Source: Thiobacillus thioparus DSM 505
GTDB lineage: Bacteria; Pseudomonadota; Gammaproteobacteria; Burkholderiales; Thiobacillaceae
Assembly: GCF_000373385.1 (NCBI RefSeq)
Contig: NZ_KB891328.1
Span: forward strand, 62,001 to 126,000
Direction of reading: 5' to 3'
DNA length: 64,000 bases
The position numbers and the translations under genes were made by a program. How positions within the stretch are numbered: position 1 is the stretch's first letter; the number at the start of each line of letters is the position of its first letter. Positions 10,373 to 18,779 of this stretch are shown here, piece after piece. The notes beneath the pieces were generated by a model. It was not told the DNA's origin and searched no databases. It saw only the letters and a list, made by a program, of their open reading frames with translations.

Positions 10373-10986
10373 CGGCTATCGCCCCAGCGTGCCATGAGTT
10401 CGTGCTGGACGCCGAGCTGGTCGAGAATACGCGCGACGACGAAGTCGACAATGTCGGAAACCGACTGCGGCTGATGATAGAAGCCGGGATTGGCCGGCAG
10501 GATGACCGCGTTCATCCGCGACAGCGTCAGCATGTTTTCCAGGTGCAAGGTGGAAAACGGCGCCTCGCGGGGAACGAGGATGAGCTTCCGCTGTTCTTTC
10601 AGCATCACGTCGGCGGCGCGTTCGATCAGGTTGTCGGACAGGCCGTGGGCGATGGCGGCGAGCGTGCCCATCGAACACGGGCAGACCACCATCGCATCGG
10701 CCGGATTGGAACCGGATGCGACCGGCGCATTCCAGTCTTCGCGGCCGAACACGCGCAGCTGGCCGTCGCGTGTATTCAGGCTTTCCGACAATTGACGCTC
10801 AAGATCGCTGGCGCGTGCAGGCAGCGCCACGCCGAGTTCCTGCTTGGCGACGATGTGCGCCGCCTGCGACACCAGCAGATAGACCCGCAAGTCGGCGGCC
10901 AGGAGACATTCGAGCAGACGCAGGCCGTAGGCCATGCCGGAGGCGCCGGAGAGCGCAAGGGTAACGGTATTCAGGGTAGGGTGCAT
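10369..10986 (-). CDS. ubiX: Flavin prenyltransferase UbiX
   Basis: UbiX joins dimethylallyl phosphate to FMN, making the prenylated-FMN cofactor used by UbiD decarboxylases in ubiquinone synthesis. The 205-residue protein shows [17 protein letters not shown] at about 10-26 and the flavin/phosphate site [28 protein letters not shown] in segments. The conserved LVPREAPFS and HLENML follow. It heads a four-gene overlapping operon. No ubiD gene is in the window. Confidence 0.93.
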   Translation of the reverse strand: MHPTLNTVTLALSGASGMAYGLRLLECLLAADLRVYLLVSQAAHIVAKQELGVALPARASDLERQLSESLNTRDGQLRVFGREDWNAPVASGSNPADAMVVCPCSMGTLAAIAHGLSDNLIERAADVMLKEQRKLILVPREAPFSTLHLENMLTLSRMNAVILPANPGFYHQPQSVSDIVDFVVARILDQLGVQHELMARWGDSR

Positions 10987-11107
10987 GGCGCGGATTGTCG
11001 CCCGGATGCCGCCAATAATCCACTATGCGACTGCGATTGGCACTCGTTCGGTGCGCGAAATTGCCTGCGGGACGGGATGCCGGCCCTCTGGGCATCATCC
11101 GCCCGGC

Positions 11108-11671
11108 CTATCCCTTGCGAGTGCCTGCCAGAATATCGGGCGACATGTTCGGCTCCGGTGTCGAGGTGGCAAGCATGCGCATCACGATCAGTCCGTTAAC
11201 CGTGCCAAAAACCAGCGCAGCGGTGGCGAACACGGGCAGCAGCTTGATCAGCGCAGCGGCCGGCAACAACCAGATGCCCACCAGTGCGAGCTGCCCTCCG
11301 ATGTGGCCGAATGCCGCCAGCACCGACAGGCTGACCGGGCCGAAATGGCGGCGGGGCAGGTAACGCGCCAGCGCCAGCACCGAGAGGCTGACGAGCGCGC
11401 CGGCGGCCGACAGCCAGAAACCGGGTGCAAACAGGCTGCCCAGCAGCAGGCCGCCGGCCAGTACGCGCAAGCCCGACACCCAGGCGGCCGCACGCCAGCC
11501 GTATTGCAGCAGCACCAGCAGGATGACGATGTTGGCGAGTCCCGGCTTCACGCCGGGGACCGGGCTCGGCAGTGCGGCCTCCGCGAGCGTGAGGCCGATC
11601 GCCAGCGCCGCCAGCCGCGCGATGCGGCGGTCGTCCGCATGGACCGGCAGTTCAATAACCGAGCGTGTCAT
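11108..11671 (-). CDS. Gx transporter family membrane protein (heptaprenyl diphosphate synthase component I-like)
   Basis: A 187-residue polytopic membrane protein. The PSPVPGVKPGLANIVILLVL segment near residues 36-55 is the recognisable signature of the family annotated as Gx transporter or Hpre_diP_synt_I. Biochemical function is not settled. In other bacteria it travels with NusG-domain-II proteins and flavin-transfer (ApbE) proteins. Here it overlaps the NusG-II gene by 20 nt and is the last gene of the long leftward run. Confidence 0.78.
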   Translation of the reverse strand: MTRSVIELPVHADDRRIARLAALAIGLTLAEAALPSPVPGVKPGLANIVILLVLLQYGWRAAAWVSGLRVLAGGLLLGSLFAPGFWLSAAGALVSLSVLALARYLPRRHFGPVSLSVLAAFGHIGGQLALVGIWLLPAAALIKLLPVFATAALVFGTVNGLIVMRMLATSTPEPNMSPDILAGTRKG

Positions 11672-12017
11672 AGGCCGTGGTCCGGCCGCGGATTTCGAGG
11701 CTGACCTGATTGGGAAGGCACAGCGCCGCCTGTCCGGATTGTGTCAGCCAGCCTTGCTTGACGCACAACTGGCGCGGCGACGGATCGCGCGCAATGCGCG
11801 CGCGGCCGGGTTCGATCTCGATATGTGTCGTGCCGAGCGGTCCGGCGACGGCAAAGGTCCGGGCTTGTGCGAGTGATGCGGTTTCCACCACCCGGCCGGC
11901 AGCACGGATGACGACCGTGTCGCCGTGGTCGCCACCCCAGGCCCATATTGTCAACGCGACGACGAGGCCGCCGCCTGTCAGCAGCACGCCCAGATCGCCG
12001 GCGCGCAGGGTCGTCAT
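11652..12017 (-). CDS. NusG domain II-containing protein
   Basis: A 121-residue protein with one N-terminal membrane segment (about 8-27) and an outer domain. The pattern VVIRAAGRVVETASL, then GPLGTTHIEIEPGRARI, and the tail QLCVKQGWLTQSGQAALCLPNQ is typical of NusG_II. It is membrane-anchored and lacks the NGN domain, so it is not transcription factor NusG. ATG 12017 shares its A with the rapZ stop (TGATG). The role is unknown. Pairing with the Gx transporter suggests a membrane redox or flavin-related function. Confidence 0.78.
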   Translation of the reverse strand: MTTLRAGDLGVLLTGGGLVVALTIWAWGGDHGDTVVIRAAGRVVETASLAQARTFAVAGPLGTTHIEIEPGRARIARDPSPRQLCVKQGWLTQSGQAALCLPNQVSLEIRGRTTAYDTLGY

Positions 12018-12853
12018 CAGCTGAGTTCGCGGTGCCGCACCAGCACCTGCTCGCGTTCGCGGAAGGCGGCGGCCAGCGTTTCCGCGAAATACACGCTGCG
12101 GTGCTGACCGCCGGTGCAGCCGATGGCGACCGTCAGATAGGCACGGTGGTCGCGAATGAAACACGGCAGCCAGTTCTCCACGAAGCCACGGATATCGGCC
12201 AGCAGCGCCATGGCGTTGGGGCTGTCCTCGAGAAAATCCTTGACCGGCTGGTCGCGCCCGGTGAGCGGACGCAGCTCCGCCACGTAGTGCGGATTGGGCA
12301 GGCAGCGCACGTCGAATACCAAATCGGCGTCGAGCGGGATGCCGTGCTTGAAACCGAAGGATTCGAACAACAGCGTGATGCGCGAACGGTCCTGTCCGAC
12401 CAGATCCTTGATCCACAGGCGCAAGGCGGCGGCGGAGAGGTCGCTGGTGTCGATGCGGTGCGCCAGCGGCGCGATGTCGGCCAGCATCTCGCGTTCGAGC
12501 TGGATGGCTTCCTGCAGCGAGACCGTGTCGCTGGAGAGTGGGTGGCGGCGTCGCGTTTCGGAAAAGCGCTGGACCAGCGTCAGGGTCTTGGCTTCGAGGA
12601 AAATGACCCGCAGGTCGGCACCCTGATCGCGCAGGGCCTCCGCGATCTGCGGCAGCTGCGTAAAGCTTGCGCTGCTGCGGGCGTCGATGGCAATGGCGAT
12701 GCGTTCATGCCCTTCGTGCTTCAGATAGTCGACCAGGGGCTGCAGCATCGCCAGAGGCAGGTTGTCGACGCAGTAATAGCCGACGTCCTCCAGTACCGCG
12801 ATGGCGATGCTTTTTCCCGAACCTGATAATCCCGATACCAGTACGACTTGCAT
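12017..12853 (-). CDS. rapZ: RNase adapter protein RapZ
   Basis: RapZ is a P-loop protein that, in enterics, binds small RNAs and guides RNase E to control amino-sugar synthesis. The 278-residue protein has Walker A GLSGSGKS at residues 8-15, the segment [11 protein letters not shown], and the RNA-binding C-terminal part with [15 protein letters not shown]. It directly follows hprK without a gap, as in many proteobacteria. Confidence 0.95.
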   Translation of the reverse strand: MQVVLVSGLSGSGKSIAIAVLEDVGYYCVDNLPLAMLQPLVDYLKHEGHERIAIAIDARSSASFTQLPQIAEALRDQGADLRVIFLEAKTLTLVQRFSETRRRHPLSSDTVSLQEAIQLEREMLADIAPLAHRIDTSDLSAAALRLWIKDLVGQDRSRITLLFESFGFKHGIPLDADLVFDVRCLPNPHYVAELRPLTGRDQPVKDFLEDSPNAMALLADIRGFVENWLPCFIRDHRAYLTVAIGCTGGQHRSVYFAETLAAAFREREQVLVRHRELS

Positions 12854-13807
12854 TCAATCGTCTCCGTCGATGGCGGCCTGCTGGCGCTTGATGAACTGTT
12901 CGACCGGATTGATGCCGCGGCTCTTGAGGATGTGGTTGCGCACGGCCACCTCGACCAGCACTGCAAGGTTGCGGCCGGCTGCAACCGGAATGCGCACCTT
13001 GGGAATGGCGACGCCGAGGATATTCTCGGTCGAGGCGACCATGTCGAGCCGGTTGAGCCCGACTTCGCCGATTTCCTCCGGATGAACCAGTTCGACGATC
13101 AGCCTGAGGTTCTTTTGCAGCTTGACCGCCGTCTCGCCGAATAGGAAGCGGATATTGAGGATGCCGAGACCGCGTACTTCGAGAAAGTCGCGGATCAACG
13201 TGGGACAGTTGCCCTCGAGCGTTTCGGGGGCGACGTGCTTGAGTTCGACGACGTCGTCGGCCACCAGCCGGTGGCCGCGCGTGACCAACTCCAGCGCCAG
13301 CTCGCTTTTGCCGACGCCGGCATCGCCCTTGATGAGGACGCCCATGCCCAGTACTTCGAGGAACACGCCGTGCTGCGAGGTTGTTTCTGCCAGGCTTTGC
13401 GTCAGGTAATGGCCCAGATAGGACATCAGGATCGGGCTGGCCAGCGTCGAGGAAAACAAAGGCGTGCCGGTGCGCTCGGCGGTATCGCGCAAGACCGGTG
13501 GGACGGCTTCACCATTGGAAATGACGATGGCCGCGAGCTCGTTCGAAAACAGGTGGTCGATCGCTTCCTGCAGGCTGGACTCGGACAAACCGCGCAGATA
13601 GTCCATTTCAGCGCAGCCCAGGACTTGTACCCGGTTGGGATGGACGAAATTCAGATGTCCAATGAGCGCCAGGGTCGGTTTCTGGATGGTTTCGGAGGAT
13701 AGGGTGCGATCGCCGCCGGTGCGTCCGGCTACCCATTGCAGGCCGAGCTGTTCCGCCAGATCGCGGAACAGGGTTTCAACCGAAACGTGGCTTAGTTCGC
13801 CATCCAT
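12854..13807 (-). CDS. hprK: HPr kinase/phosphorylase
   Basis: HprK phosphorylates and dephosphorylates a serine of HPr-type proteins, linking metabolism to PTS control. The 317-residue protein has the P-loop GDAGVGKS at 161-168 and the family signature LEVRGLGILNIR. It also has the capping-loop region ELVHPEEIGEVGLNRLD. Length is normal. It lies between ptsN (16-nt gap) and rapZ. No HPr or enzyme I gene is in the window, so the partner must be encoded elsewhere. Confidence 0.95.
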   Translation of the reverse strand: MDGELSHVSVETLFRDLAEQLGLQWVAGRTGGDRTLSSETIQKPTLALIGHLNFVHPNRVQVLGCAEMDYLRGLSESSLQEAIDHLFSNELAAIVISNGEAVPPVLRDTAERTGTPLFSSTLASPILMSYLGHYLTQSLAETTSQHGVFLEVLGMGVLIKGDAGVGKSELALELVTRGHRLVADDVVELKHVAPETLEGNCPTLIRDFLEVRGLGILNIRFLFGETAVKLQKNLRLIVELVHPEEIGEVGLNRLDMVASTENILGVAIPKVRIPVAAGRNLAVLVEVAVRNHILKSRGINPVEQFIKRQQAAIDGDD

Positions 13808-13823
13808 GCGCCGGCCTGCGCAC

Positions 13824-14279
13824 TCAGCTTGACCATGATTCGAGCCGTCCCATCAAATCGGACGGGGTGGCGGCATCCAGCATCTGCGTGCGCATGGTCT
13901 CGTCGCCGAACAGTTGCGCAAGCTCGCCCAGAATCTGCAGATGCCGTTCATTGGCGTCCTTGGGAACCAGCAAAATGAAACACAACGTCACCGGCTGGCT
14001 GTCCGGCGCATCGAATTCGAGCGGGCTCTTCAGGCGATAGAATGCGCCGCACGCCTCCTTCAGCCCCTTGATACGCCCGTGCGGGATGGCGATCCCATGG
14101 CCGAGCGCGGTCGAGCCCAGGCGTTCGCGCTCGAACAGGCTGGTGAAGATGTCGGAGGCTTTGAGACCGCGGGTCTGAGCGAACAGGTCGGCTGCATGTT
14201 CGAACAGTTTTTTCTTGCTGGTGAAGCTGATGTCCAGCAAGGTGGTGTCGAGGGTGATAAGGGGGGCGATTAGGTTCAT
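13824..14279 (-). CDS. ptsN: PTS IIA-like nitrogen-regulatory protein PtsN
   Basis: PtsN (EIIA-Ntr) is the terminal phosphoacceptor of the nitrogen PTS and regulates potassium transport and other targets. The 151-residue protein has the phosphorylation-site motif HGIAIPHGR with His67 as the expected acceptor, then the ACGAFYRLKSPLEFDAPD segment. ATG 14279 is the conserved start; the longer upstream frame is unlikely. It sits in the classical rpoN-hpf-ptsN-hprK-rapZ order. Confidence 0.95.
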   Translation of the reverse strand: MNLIAPLITLDTTLLDISFTSKKKLFEHAADLFAQTRGLKASDIFTSLFERERLGSTALGHGIAIPHGRIKGLKEACGAFYRLKSPLEFDAPDSQPVTLCFILLVPKDANERHLQILGELAQLFGDETMRTQMLDAATPSDLMGRLESWSS

Positions 14280-14370
14280 GCCTTTGCACAGCCGGGGAAA
14301 GAGGTTGTCCGGCTTCTGCAGATTATACGCCCGAAGGCTGTTTGAGGCCTCCGGGCGGGGCAATGCGGTG

Positions 14371-14706
14371 TCAGGCAGGGCTTTCCGTCGGTTGGTGCTT
14401 CAGTGCGCCTCCGCCTTGATGGACGTCCGAGGTTTTTTCCTTGTGCCTGACGATCTGGCGATCCAGTTTGTCCGCCAGAAGGTCGATTGCGGCATACATG
14501 TTGCCGTCCTCGCTGTGGGCATGGAAATCATGGCCTTTCACATGCAGCGTGGCTTCCACCTTGTGTACCAGTTTTTCCACCTGCATGATGACCGTCACGT
14601 TGATGACATGGTCGAAATGGCGTTTGACGCGGTCGAGTTTCTCGGAAACGTAGTCGCGGATGGCTGGGGTCACTTCCAGGTGATGACCGGAAATCGTCAA
14701 ATTCAT
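14371..14706 (-). CDS. hpf: Ribosome hibernation promoting factor, short HPF/YfiA family
   Basis: A 111-residue ribosome-associated factor that binds the 30S decoding region in stationary phase. The fold begins MNLTISGHHLEVTPAIRDYV. The segment HDFHAHSEDGNMYAAIDLLADKLDRQ is the conserved second half. The short C-terminal tail means it lacks the long-form dimerisation domain. A strong AGGAGGTT ribosome site lies just upstream. A 157-bp gap to rpoN leaves room for its own promoter. Confidence 0.94.
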   Translation of the reverse strand: MNLTISGHHLEVTPAIRDYVSEKLDRVKRHFDHVINVTVIMQVEKLVHKVEATLHVKGHDFHAHSEDGNMYAAIDLLADKLDRQIVRHKEKTSDVHQGGGALKHQPTESPA

Positions 14707-14863
14707 AGAACCTCCTAAGTCTGCTGAACATGACTGGAGGCCGGCATGCTGCCAACCTTCCAGGAGCGATCTGTTGTGCTCGATTTCATTGTGGGACGAA
14801 AGCCCGGTACATTCAAGCGCGGTACGGATTGTCAGGCGGACTGCGCAGGAAAAGCCTTTGCGA

Positions 14864-16297
14864 TCAAAGTGCGCGGCGCATGTTGGCGGGTGGGATTTGC
14901 AGTGATTCGCGATATTTGGCGACCGTGCGGCGGGCCACCACGATACCCTGCTGGCCCAGGACTTCCGCCAATTGGCCATCCGACAGCGGTTTTTTGGTGC
15001 TTTCGGCGGCAACCAGCTGTTTGATGAGGGCACGAATCGCGGTCGAGGAACAGGCGCCGCCGCTGTCGGTCGAGACGTGGCTGCCGAAGAAATACTTCAG
15101 CTCGTACAAGCCGCGCGGCGTCATCATGTACTTTTGCGTGGTCACGCGCGAAATGGTCGATTCGTGCAATTCCACGGCATCGGCGATTTCGCGCAGCACC
15201 AACGGACGCATCGCCACCTCGCCATGCTCGAAGAACTGTTTCTGGCGGTCGACGATGGCCTGCGAGACGCGCAGGATAGTATCGAAGCGCTGCTGTACGT
15301 TCTTGATCAGCCAGCGGGCTTCCTGCAGCTGGCTGGCGAGCTGGCTGCCGCCGCTTTCGCGGTGGCGCGCCAGGATGTCGGCATAGACGCGGTTGACGCG
15401 CAGCTTGGGCATGGCATCGGCGTTGAGGCTGGCGATCCACATGCCCTTGACCTTGCGCACATAGACGTCGGGAATCACGTAGTGGGTGTCGTCCGCCCCA
15501 AAGGCCGCGCCCGGACGTGGGTTCAAGGACAGGATCAGGGCACGCGCGGTACGCAGCGCGGCATCGTCGATGCCGAGCATTTTCTTCAGCTTGCCGACAT
15601 CGCGTGCGGCGAGCAGATCCAGATAATGCGTGGTGAGCCGCATGGCGGCGTCGCGTGCAGGGGTGTCCGGGGGCAGCGCGCGCAGTTGCAGGGTCAGGCA
15701 TTCCGCCAGGTTGCGTGCGCCGACGCCGGTCGGATCCATGTTCTGCAGATGCTTGAGCGCGGTGTCCAGTTCCTCGGGCTCGAGTTCCTCGAGTTCGGTT
15801 TGCAGGCTGGCGGTAATGTCTTCCAGCGGCTGGGTGAGGAAACCCGAATCGTCCAGGTCGTCGATCAGCGCAGCGACCAGGGTGCGGTCGCGCAAGGTCA
15901 GTGGACTGACGATCAACTGGTTCAGCAGATGTTCGCGCAGGGTCGCACCCGATATCGAGCCCTGGGTGTAATCGTTGTCCTCGTCATCGCCGCTGGCCAC
16001 GCTGTAGTCGTTCCAGTCGGAGTCATCCAGTGCTGTGACAGGTTCCGACTCGGCATGGTCGGGCAGCGCCGTTTCCGTGCTTTGTGCTTCGGCCTCGGCT
16101 GTATGCGCCGGCACCTCTGCCGTCGTATAGCTGGCTTCGTCCTCTTCCTCGCGCTCCAGCAGGGGATTGTCCTGCAGCATCTGCTCCAGTTCCTGATTCA
16201 GTTCCAGCGTCGACAGCTGCAGCAGTCGAATCGACTGTTGCAGTTGAGGTGTCAGCGTGAGGTGTTGACCGAGCTTGAGTTGAAGGCTGTGTTTCAT
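14864..16297 (-). CDS. rpoN: RNA polymerase sigma-54 factor
   Basis: Sigma-54 directs RNA polymerase to GG/GC (-24/-12) promoters that need an AAA+ activator. The 477-residue protein has the Gln-rich region I (LKLGQHLTLTPQLQQSIRLL), an acidic region II, and the core-binding and HTH parts. The RpoN box ARRTVAKYRE ends the protein near residues 455-464. It matters for this window because the pilin gene at 22504 has a sigma-54 promoter and an NtrC-type activator is encoded at 35133-36563. Confidence 0.97.
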   Translation of the reverse strand: MKHSLQLKLGQHLTLTPQLQQSIRLLQLSTLELNQELEQMLQDNPLLEREEEDEASYTTAEVPAHTAEAEAQSTETALPDHAESEPVTALDDSDWNDYSVASGDDEDNDYTQGSISGATLREHLLNQLIVSPLTLRDRTLVAALIDDLDDSGFLTQPLEDITASLQTELEELEPEELDTALKHLQNMDPTGVGARNLAECLTLQLRALPPDTPARDAAMRLTTHYLDLLAARDVGKLKKMLGIDDAALRTARALILSLNPRPGAAFGADDTHYVIPDVYVRKVKGMWIASLNADAMPKLRVNRVYADILARHRESGGSQLASQLQEARWLIKNVQQRFDTILRVSQAIVDRQKQFFEHGEVAMRPLVLREIADAVELHESTISRVTTQKYMMTPRGLYELKYFFGSHVSTDSGGACSSTAIRALIKQLVAAESTKKPLSDGQLAEVLGQQGIVVARRTVAKYRESLQIPPANMRRAL

Positions 16298-16369
16298 GAA
16301 TCTTGACTACGGCAAAAAGCGTGCCGGCTTGAGACCAGTTTAACGCGATTCGCCGGGGGATGGCGGTTG

Positions 16370-17092
16370 TTACAGACGGAAATTTTCGCCGAGATAGACT
16401 TTGCGGGCGTTGTCGTCCTGAATGATGAGGTCGGGGGTGCCGGCGATCAGCACGCGCCCTTCGTTGATGATGTAGGCGCGATCGCAGATACCCAGGGTTT
16501 CGCGCACATTGTGGTCGGTGATCAAGACGCCGATGTCGCGCTCGATGAGGAAATGCACCAGCTTCTGGATGTCGATCACCGCAATGGGATCAACCCCGGC
16601 AAAAGGTTCGTCGAGCAGGATGAAGCGCGGGTTGATCGCCAGTGCTCGGGCGATTTCCACACGGCGGCGCTCGCCGCCGGACAGGCTGACGGCGGACGCT
16701 TCGCGCAGGTGGGCGATGTGCAGGTCTTCCAACAGATTGTTGAGGTGTTCCTCGCGCTCGGCCTTGTCGTAGGACTTGAGCTCGAGAATGGCGCGGATAT
16801 TGTCTTCCACGGTCATCTTGCGGAAGATCGAAGGTTCCTGCGGCAGATAGGACAAGCCCAGGCGTGCGCGCTGGTGGATCGCCATATGGGTAAGGTCGTG
16901 CGTATCCATCTGCACGCTACCGCCGTCGGCCGCGACCAGGCCCACCACCATATAAAAGCAGGTGGTCTTGCCGGCACCATTGGGGCCGAGCAGGCCGACG
17001 ACTTCGCCGCTTTCGACCTCGAAGGAGACGTCGTGCACCACGGTGCGTTTGCCATACGTCTTGCGCAGGCCCTGGGCGGTAATCTGGCTCAT
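16370..17092 (-). CDS. lptB: LPS export ABC transporter ATP-binding protein LptB
   Basis: LptB is the ATPase that, with LptFG and LptC, extracts lipopolysaccharide from the inner membrane. The 240-residue protein has Walker A GPNGAGKT at 36-43, the signature LSGGERRR from about 137, Walker B FILLDEPFAGVDP and the switch histidine in LITDHNVRET. Its start overlaps the lptA stop by 4 nt. Confidence 0.97.
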   Translation of the reverse strand: MSQITAQGLRKTYGKRTVVHDVSFEVESGEVVGLLGPNGAGKTTCFYMVVGLVAADGGSVQMDTHDLTHMAIHQRARLGLSYLPQEPSIFRKMTVEDNIRAILELKSYDKAEREEHLNNLLEDLHIAHLREASAVSLSGGERRRVEIARALAINPRFILLDEPFAGVDPIAVIDIQKLVHFLIERDIGVLITDHNVRETLGICDRAYIINEGRVLIAGTPDLIIQDDNARKVYLGENFRL

Positions 17093-17625
17093 GGTTTGGC
17101 TGCGGGTTGCTCGGAGGTGCGCGGTTTCGGGCGGATGACGGCGCGCACGCGCCCGCTCGGGGTCTGGGCGTTGGGCTGGCCGACGACCTTATAGAATCCG
17201 GTGTTGGCATTGTAGGAAATCTGCGCGCCGTGCAGTTCGTCGCTGCCGCGTCGCAGTCGTGCCTGGCCGATCAGTTCGAGCTGGCTGGTGACGCCGTCAT
17301 ATTCGATGCGATTGGCAAAGCCCTCAATGAATTCATCGCCGCTGTCGGTTTTCTGGCGGAACGCCACGGGGCGGCCGATCGCACTGACCTTGTCGAGTCC
17401 GTCAGCATTCTGGGTCACCTGCACGCGATCGGCGCGCAGCATCAGCGTGCCTTGGCTCAATACGACATTGCCCTGGTAGACGCTGATTTTCTTGATGTCG
17501 TCGAGGGTGACGGTGTCCGCTTCAAGGTTGACCGGTTTGTCGCGGTCGGCCTTTTCCGCATGGGCGGAGGTGGCCAGCAAGGCGGCGCACAGCACCGCGT
17601 AAAGCCTGGTATTCAATTTATTCAT
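17089..17625 (-). CDS. lptA: LPS transport periplasmic protein LptA
   Basis: LptA forms the periplasmic bridge for lipopolysaccharide. The 178-residue protein has an N-terminal signal peptide ending near SAHA and the OstA-type beta-jellyroll pattern (PVNLEADTVTLDD, YQGNVVLSQGTLMLRADRV). A Pro/Arg-rich tail follows. I chose ATG 17625 because the signal peptide begins there. It sits between lptC (4-nt gap) and lptB (4-nt overlap). Confidence 0.94.
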   Translation of the reverse strand: MNKLNTRLYAVLCAALLATSAHAEKADRDKPVNLEADTVTLDDIKKISVYQGNVVLSQGTLMLRADRVQVTQNADGLDKVSAIGRPVAFRQKTDSGDEFIEGFANRIEYDGVTSQLELIGQARLRRGSDELHGAQISYNANTGFYKVVGQPNAQTPSGRVRAVIRPKPRTSEQPAAKP

Positions 17626-17629
17626 GGCG

Positions 17630-18205
17630 CTAGCCTTTTCCGGAAATATAACGGGCATGCACCCGTCCTGTCAGTTTGAGGATACGTTGCTTGGCGTCGT
17701 ACTCCATCGCGTCTGCGCGCAGATCCAGGGTGGCGTCATGGATCACCACCGGGCCGGGGGAGCGCATCTGGTTGCGTTCTGGAAAAACCAGCAGTCGCGC
17801 CGAACGCATGGTCATGAGCGATTGTCCTGCATGCGCGGCACGTTCCACGAGAACGTCGTCGCGCAGGTCGACCTCATGGCCGTCGGGAGACACGGTCGCC
17901 TGTTTTGACACTGCGCTCACGTCGCCTGATTGTTTGTCCAGTTGGGTGAAGTGGGGCAGTTCCAACTCGGTGAACTTGCTGTCCGAGTAATGCTTCAATT
18001 TCTTGGCGGATAGCCGGTACTGCGGTTTGCCGTCCAGGTCGGTGCGCATCGCATTGAAGTTCTCCATGATGCCTTCGGGGTCGGTGCGGGTAGGCGACGC
18101 GCCGCCGTTGGCCGGGATCTCCACCATGCGTTCGATCCAGAAGCTGAGCGCAGCCAGTAGCAGCAAGATGGCCAGCGGCAGCCACAATGATCCGCGTGAG
18201 ATCAT
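17630..18205 (-). CDS. lptC: LPS export ABC transporter periplasmic protein LptC
   Basis: A 191-residue bitopic protein with a single N-terminal membrane helix (about 5-26) and a periplasmic jellyroll, including TDLDGKPQYRLSAKKLKHY and VDLRDDVLVERA. LptC receives lipopolysaccharide from LptBFG and passes it to LptA. It lies between kdsC and lptA. Confidence 0.93.
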   Translation of the reverse strand: MISRGSLWLPLAILLLLAALSFWIERMVEIPANGGASPTRTDPEGIMENFNAMRTDLDGKPQYRLSAKKLKHYSDSKFTELELPHFTQLDKQSGDVSAVSKQATVSPDGHEVDLRDDVLVERAAHAGQSLMTMRSARLLVFPERNQMRSPGPVVIHDATLDLRADAMEYDAKQRILKLTGRVHARYISGKG

Positions 18206-18251
18206 GCCGTCCCCGAACGGGTGGCGTTCAGGGCGCAGCGTATGCAGCCTG

Positions 18252-18779
18252 TCATCTCAGATACGGCGCCAGCGCCGCGTCCAGCGTGCCCTGCGCGCGC
18301 ATCAGGAACTCGCAGGCCTCGCGCACTGCGCCGTGGCCCGCTTCACGCGTGGTGGTGTAATGGCTGTAGGCTTTCACCAGTTCGGGGGCGGCCGGCACGG
18401 TGATGGCCAGACCGGCACGCCGCATCACGGGCAGGTCGACTACGTCGTCGCCCATGTAGGCGGTGGCTTCGCAATCGAGGTTCAACTCGCGGCACAAGGC
18501 TTCGTACACGACGAGCTTGTCGTGCGCGCCCTGATGCACGATCCCGATGCCGAGGTTCCGTGCCCGATGTTCCACCACCCGCGAGTTGCGTCCGGTGATG
18601 ATGGCCAGTTCGACCCCGCTGCCGTTGAGCATTTTCAGGCCATGCCCGTCGAGCGAATTGAAGCCCTTGTATTCCTGGCCATCGTCCGCCAGGAACAGGG
18701 TGCCGTCGGTCATCACGCCGTCGACGTCGAATGCGACCAGTTTGATTTTCTGCGCGCGTGCAATCAGATCGGTCGTCAT
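18252..18779 (-). CDS. kdsC: 3-deoxy-D-manno-octulosonate 8-phosphate phosphatase KdsC
   Basis: KdsC removes the phosphate from Kdo 8-phosphate in lipopolysaccharide core synthesis. The 175-residue HAD protein has the nucleophile motif FDVDGVMTDG (Asp18, Asp20), the threonine motif AIITGR and the GDDVVDLPVM motif, and is cap-less as expected for KdsC. ATG 18779 shares its A with the kdsD stop (TGATG). A GTG one codon upstream is a possible alternative. Confidence 0.95.
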   Translation of the reverse strand: MTTDLIARAQKIKLVAFDVDGVMTDGTLFLADDGQEYKGFNSLDGHGLKMLNGSGVELAIITGRNSRVVEHRARNLGIGIVHQGAHDKLVVYEALCRELNLDCEATAYMGDDVVDLPVMRRAGLAITVPAAPELVKAYSHYTTTREAGHGAVREACEFLMRAQGTLDAALAPYLR

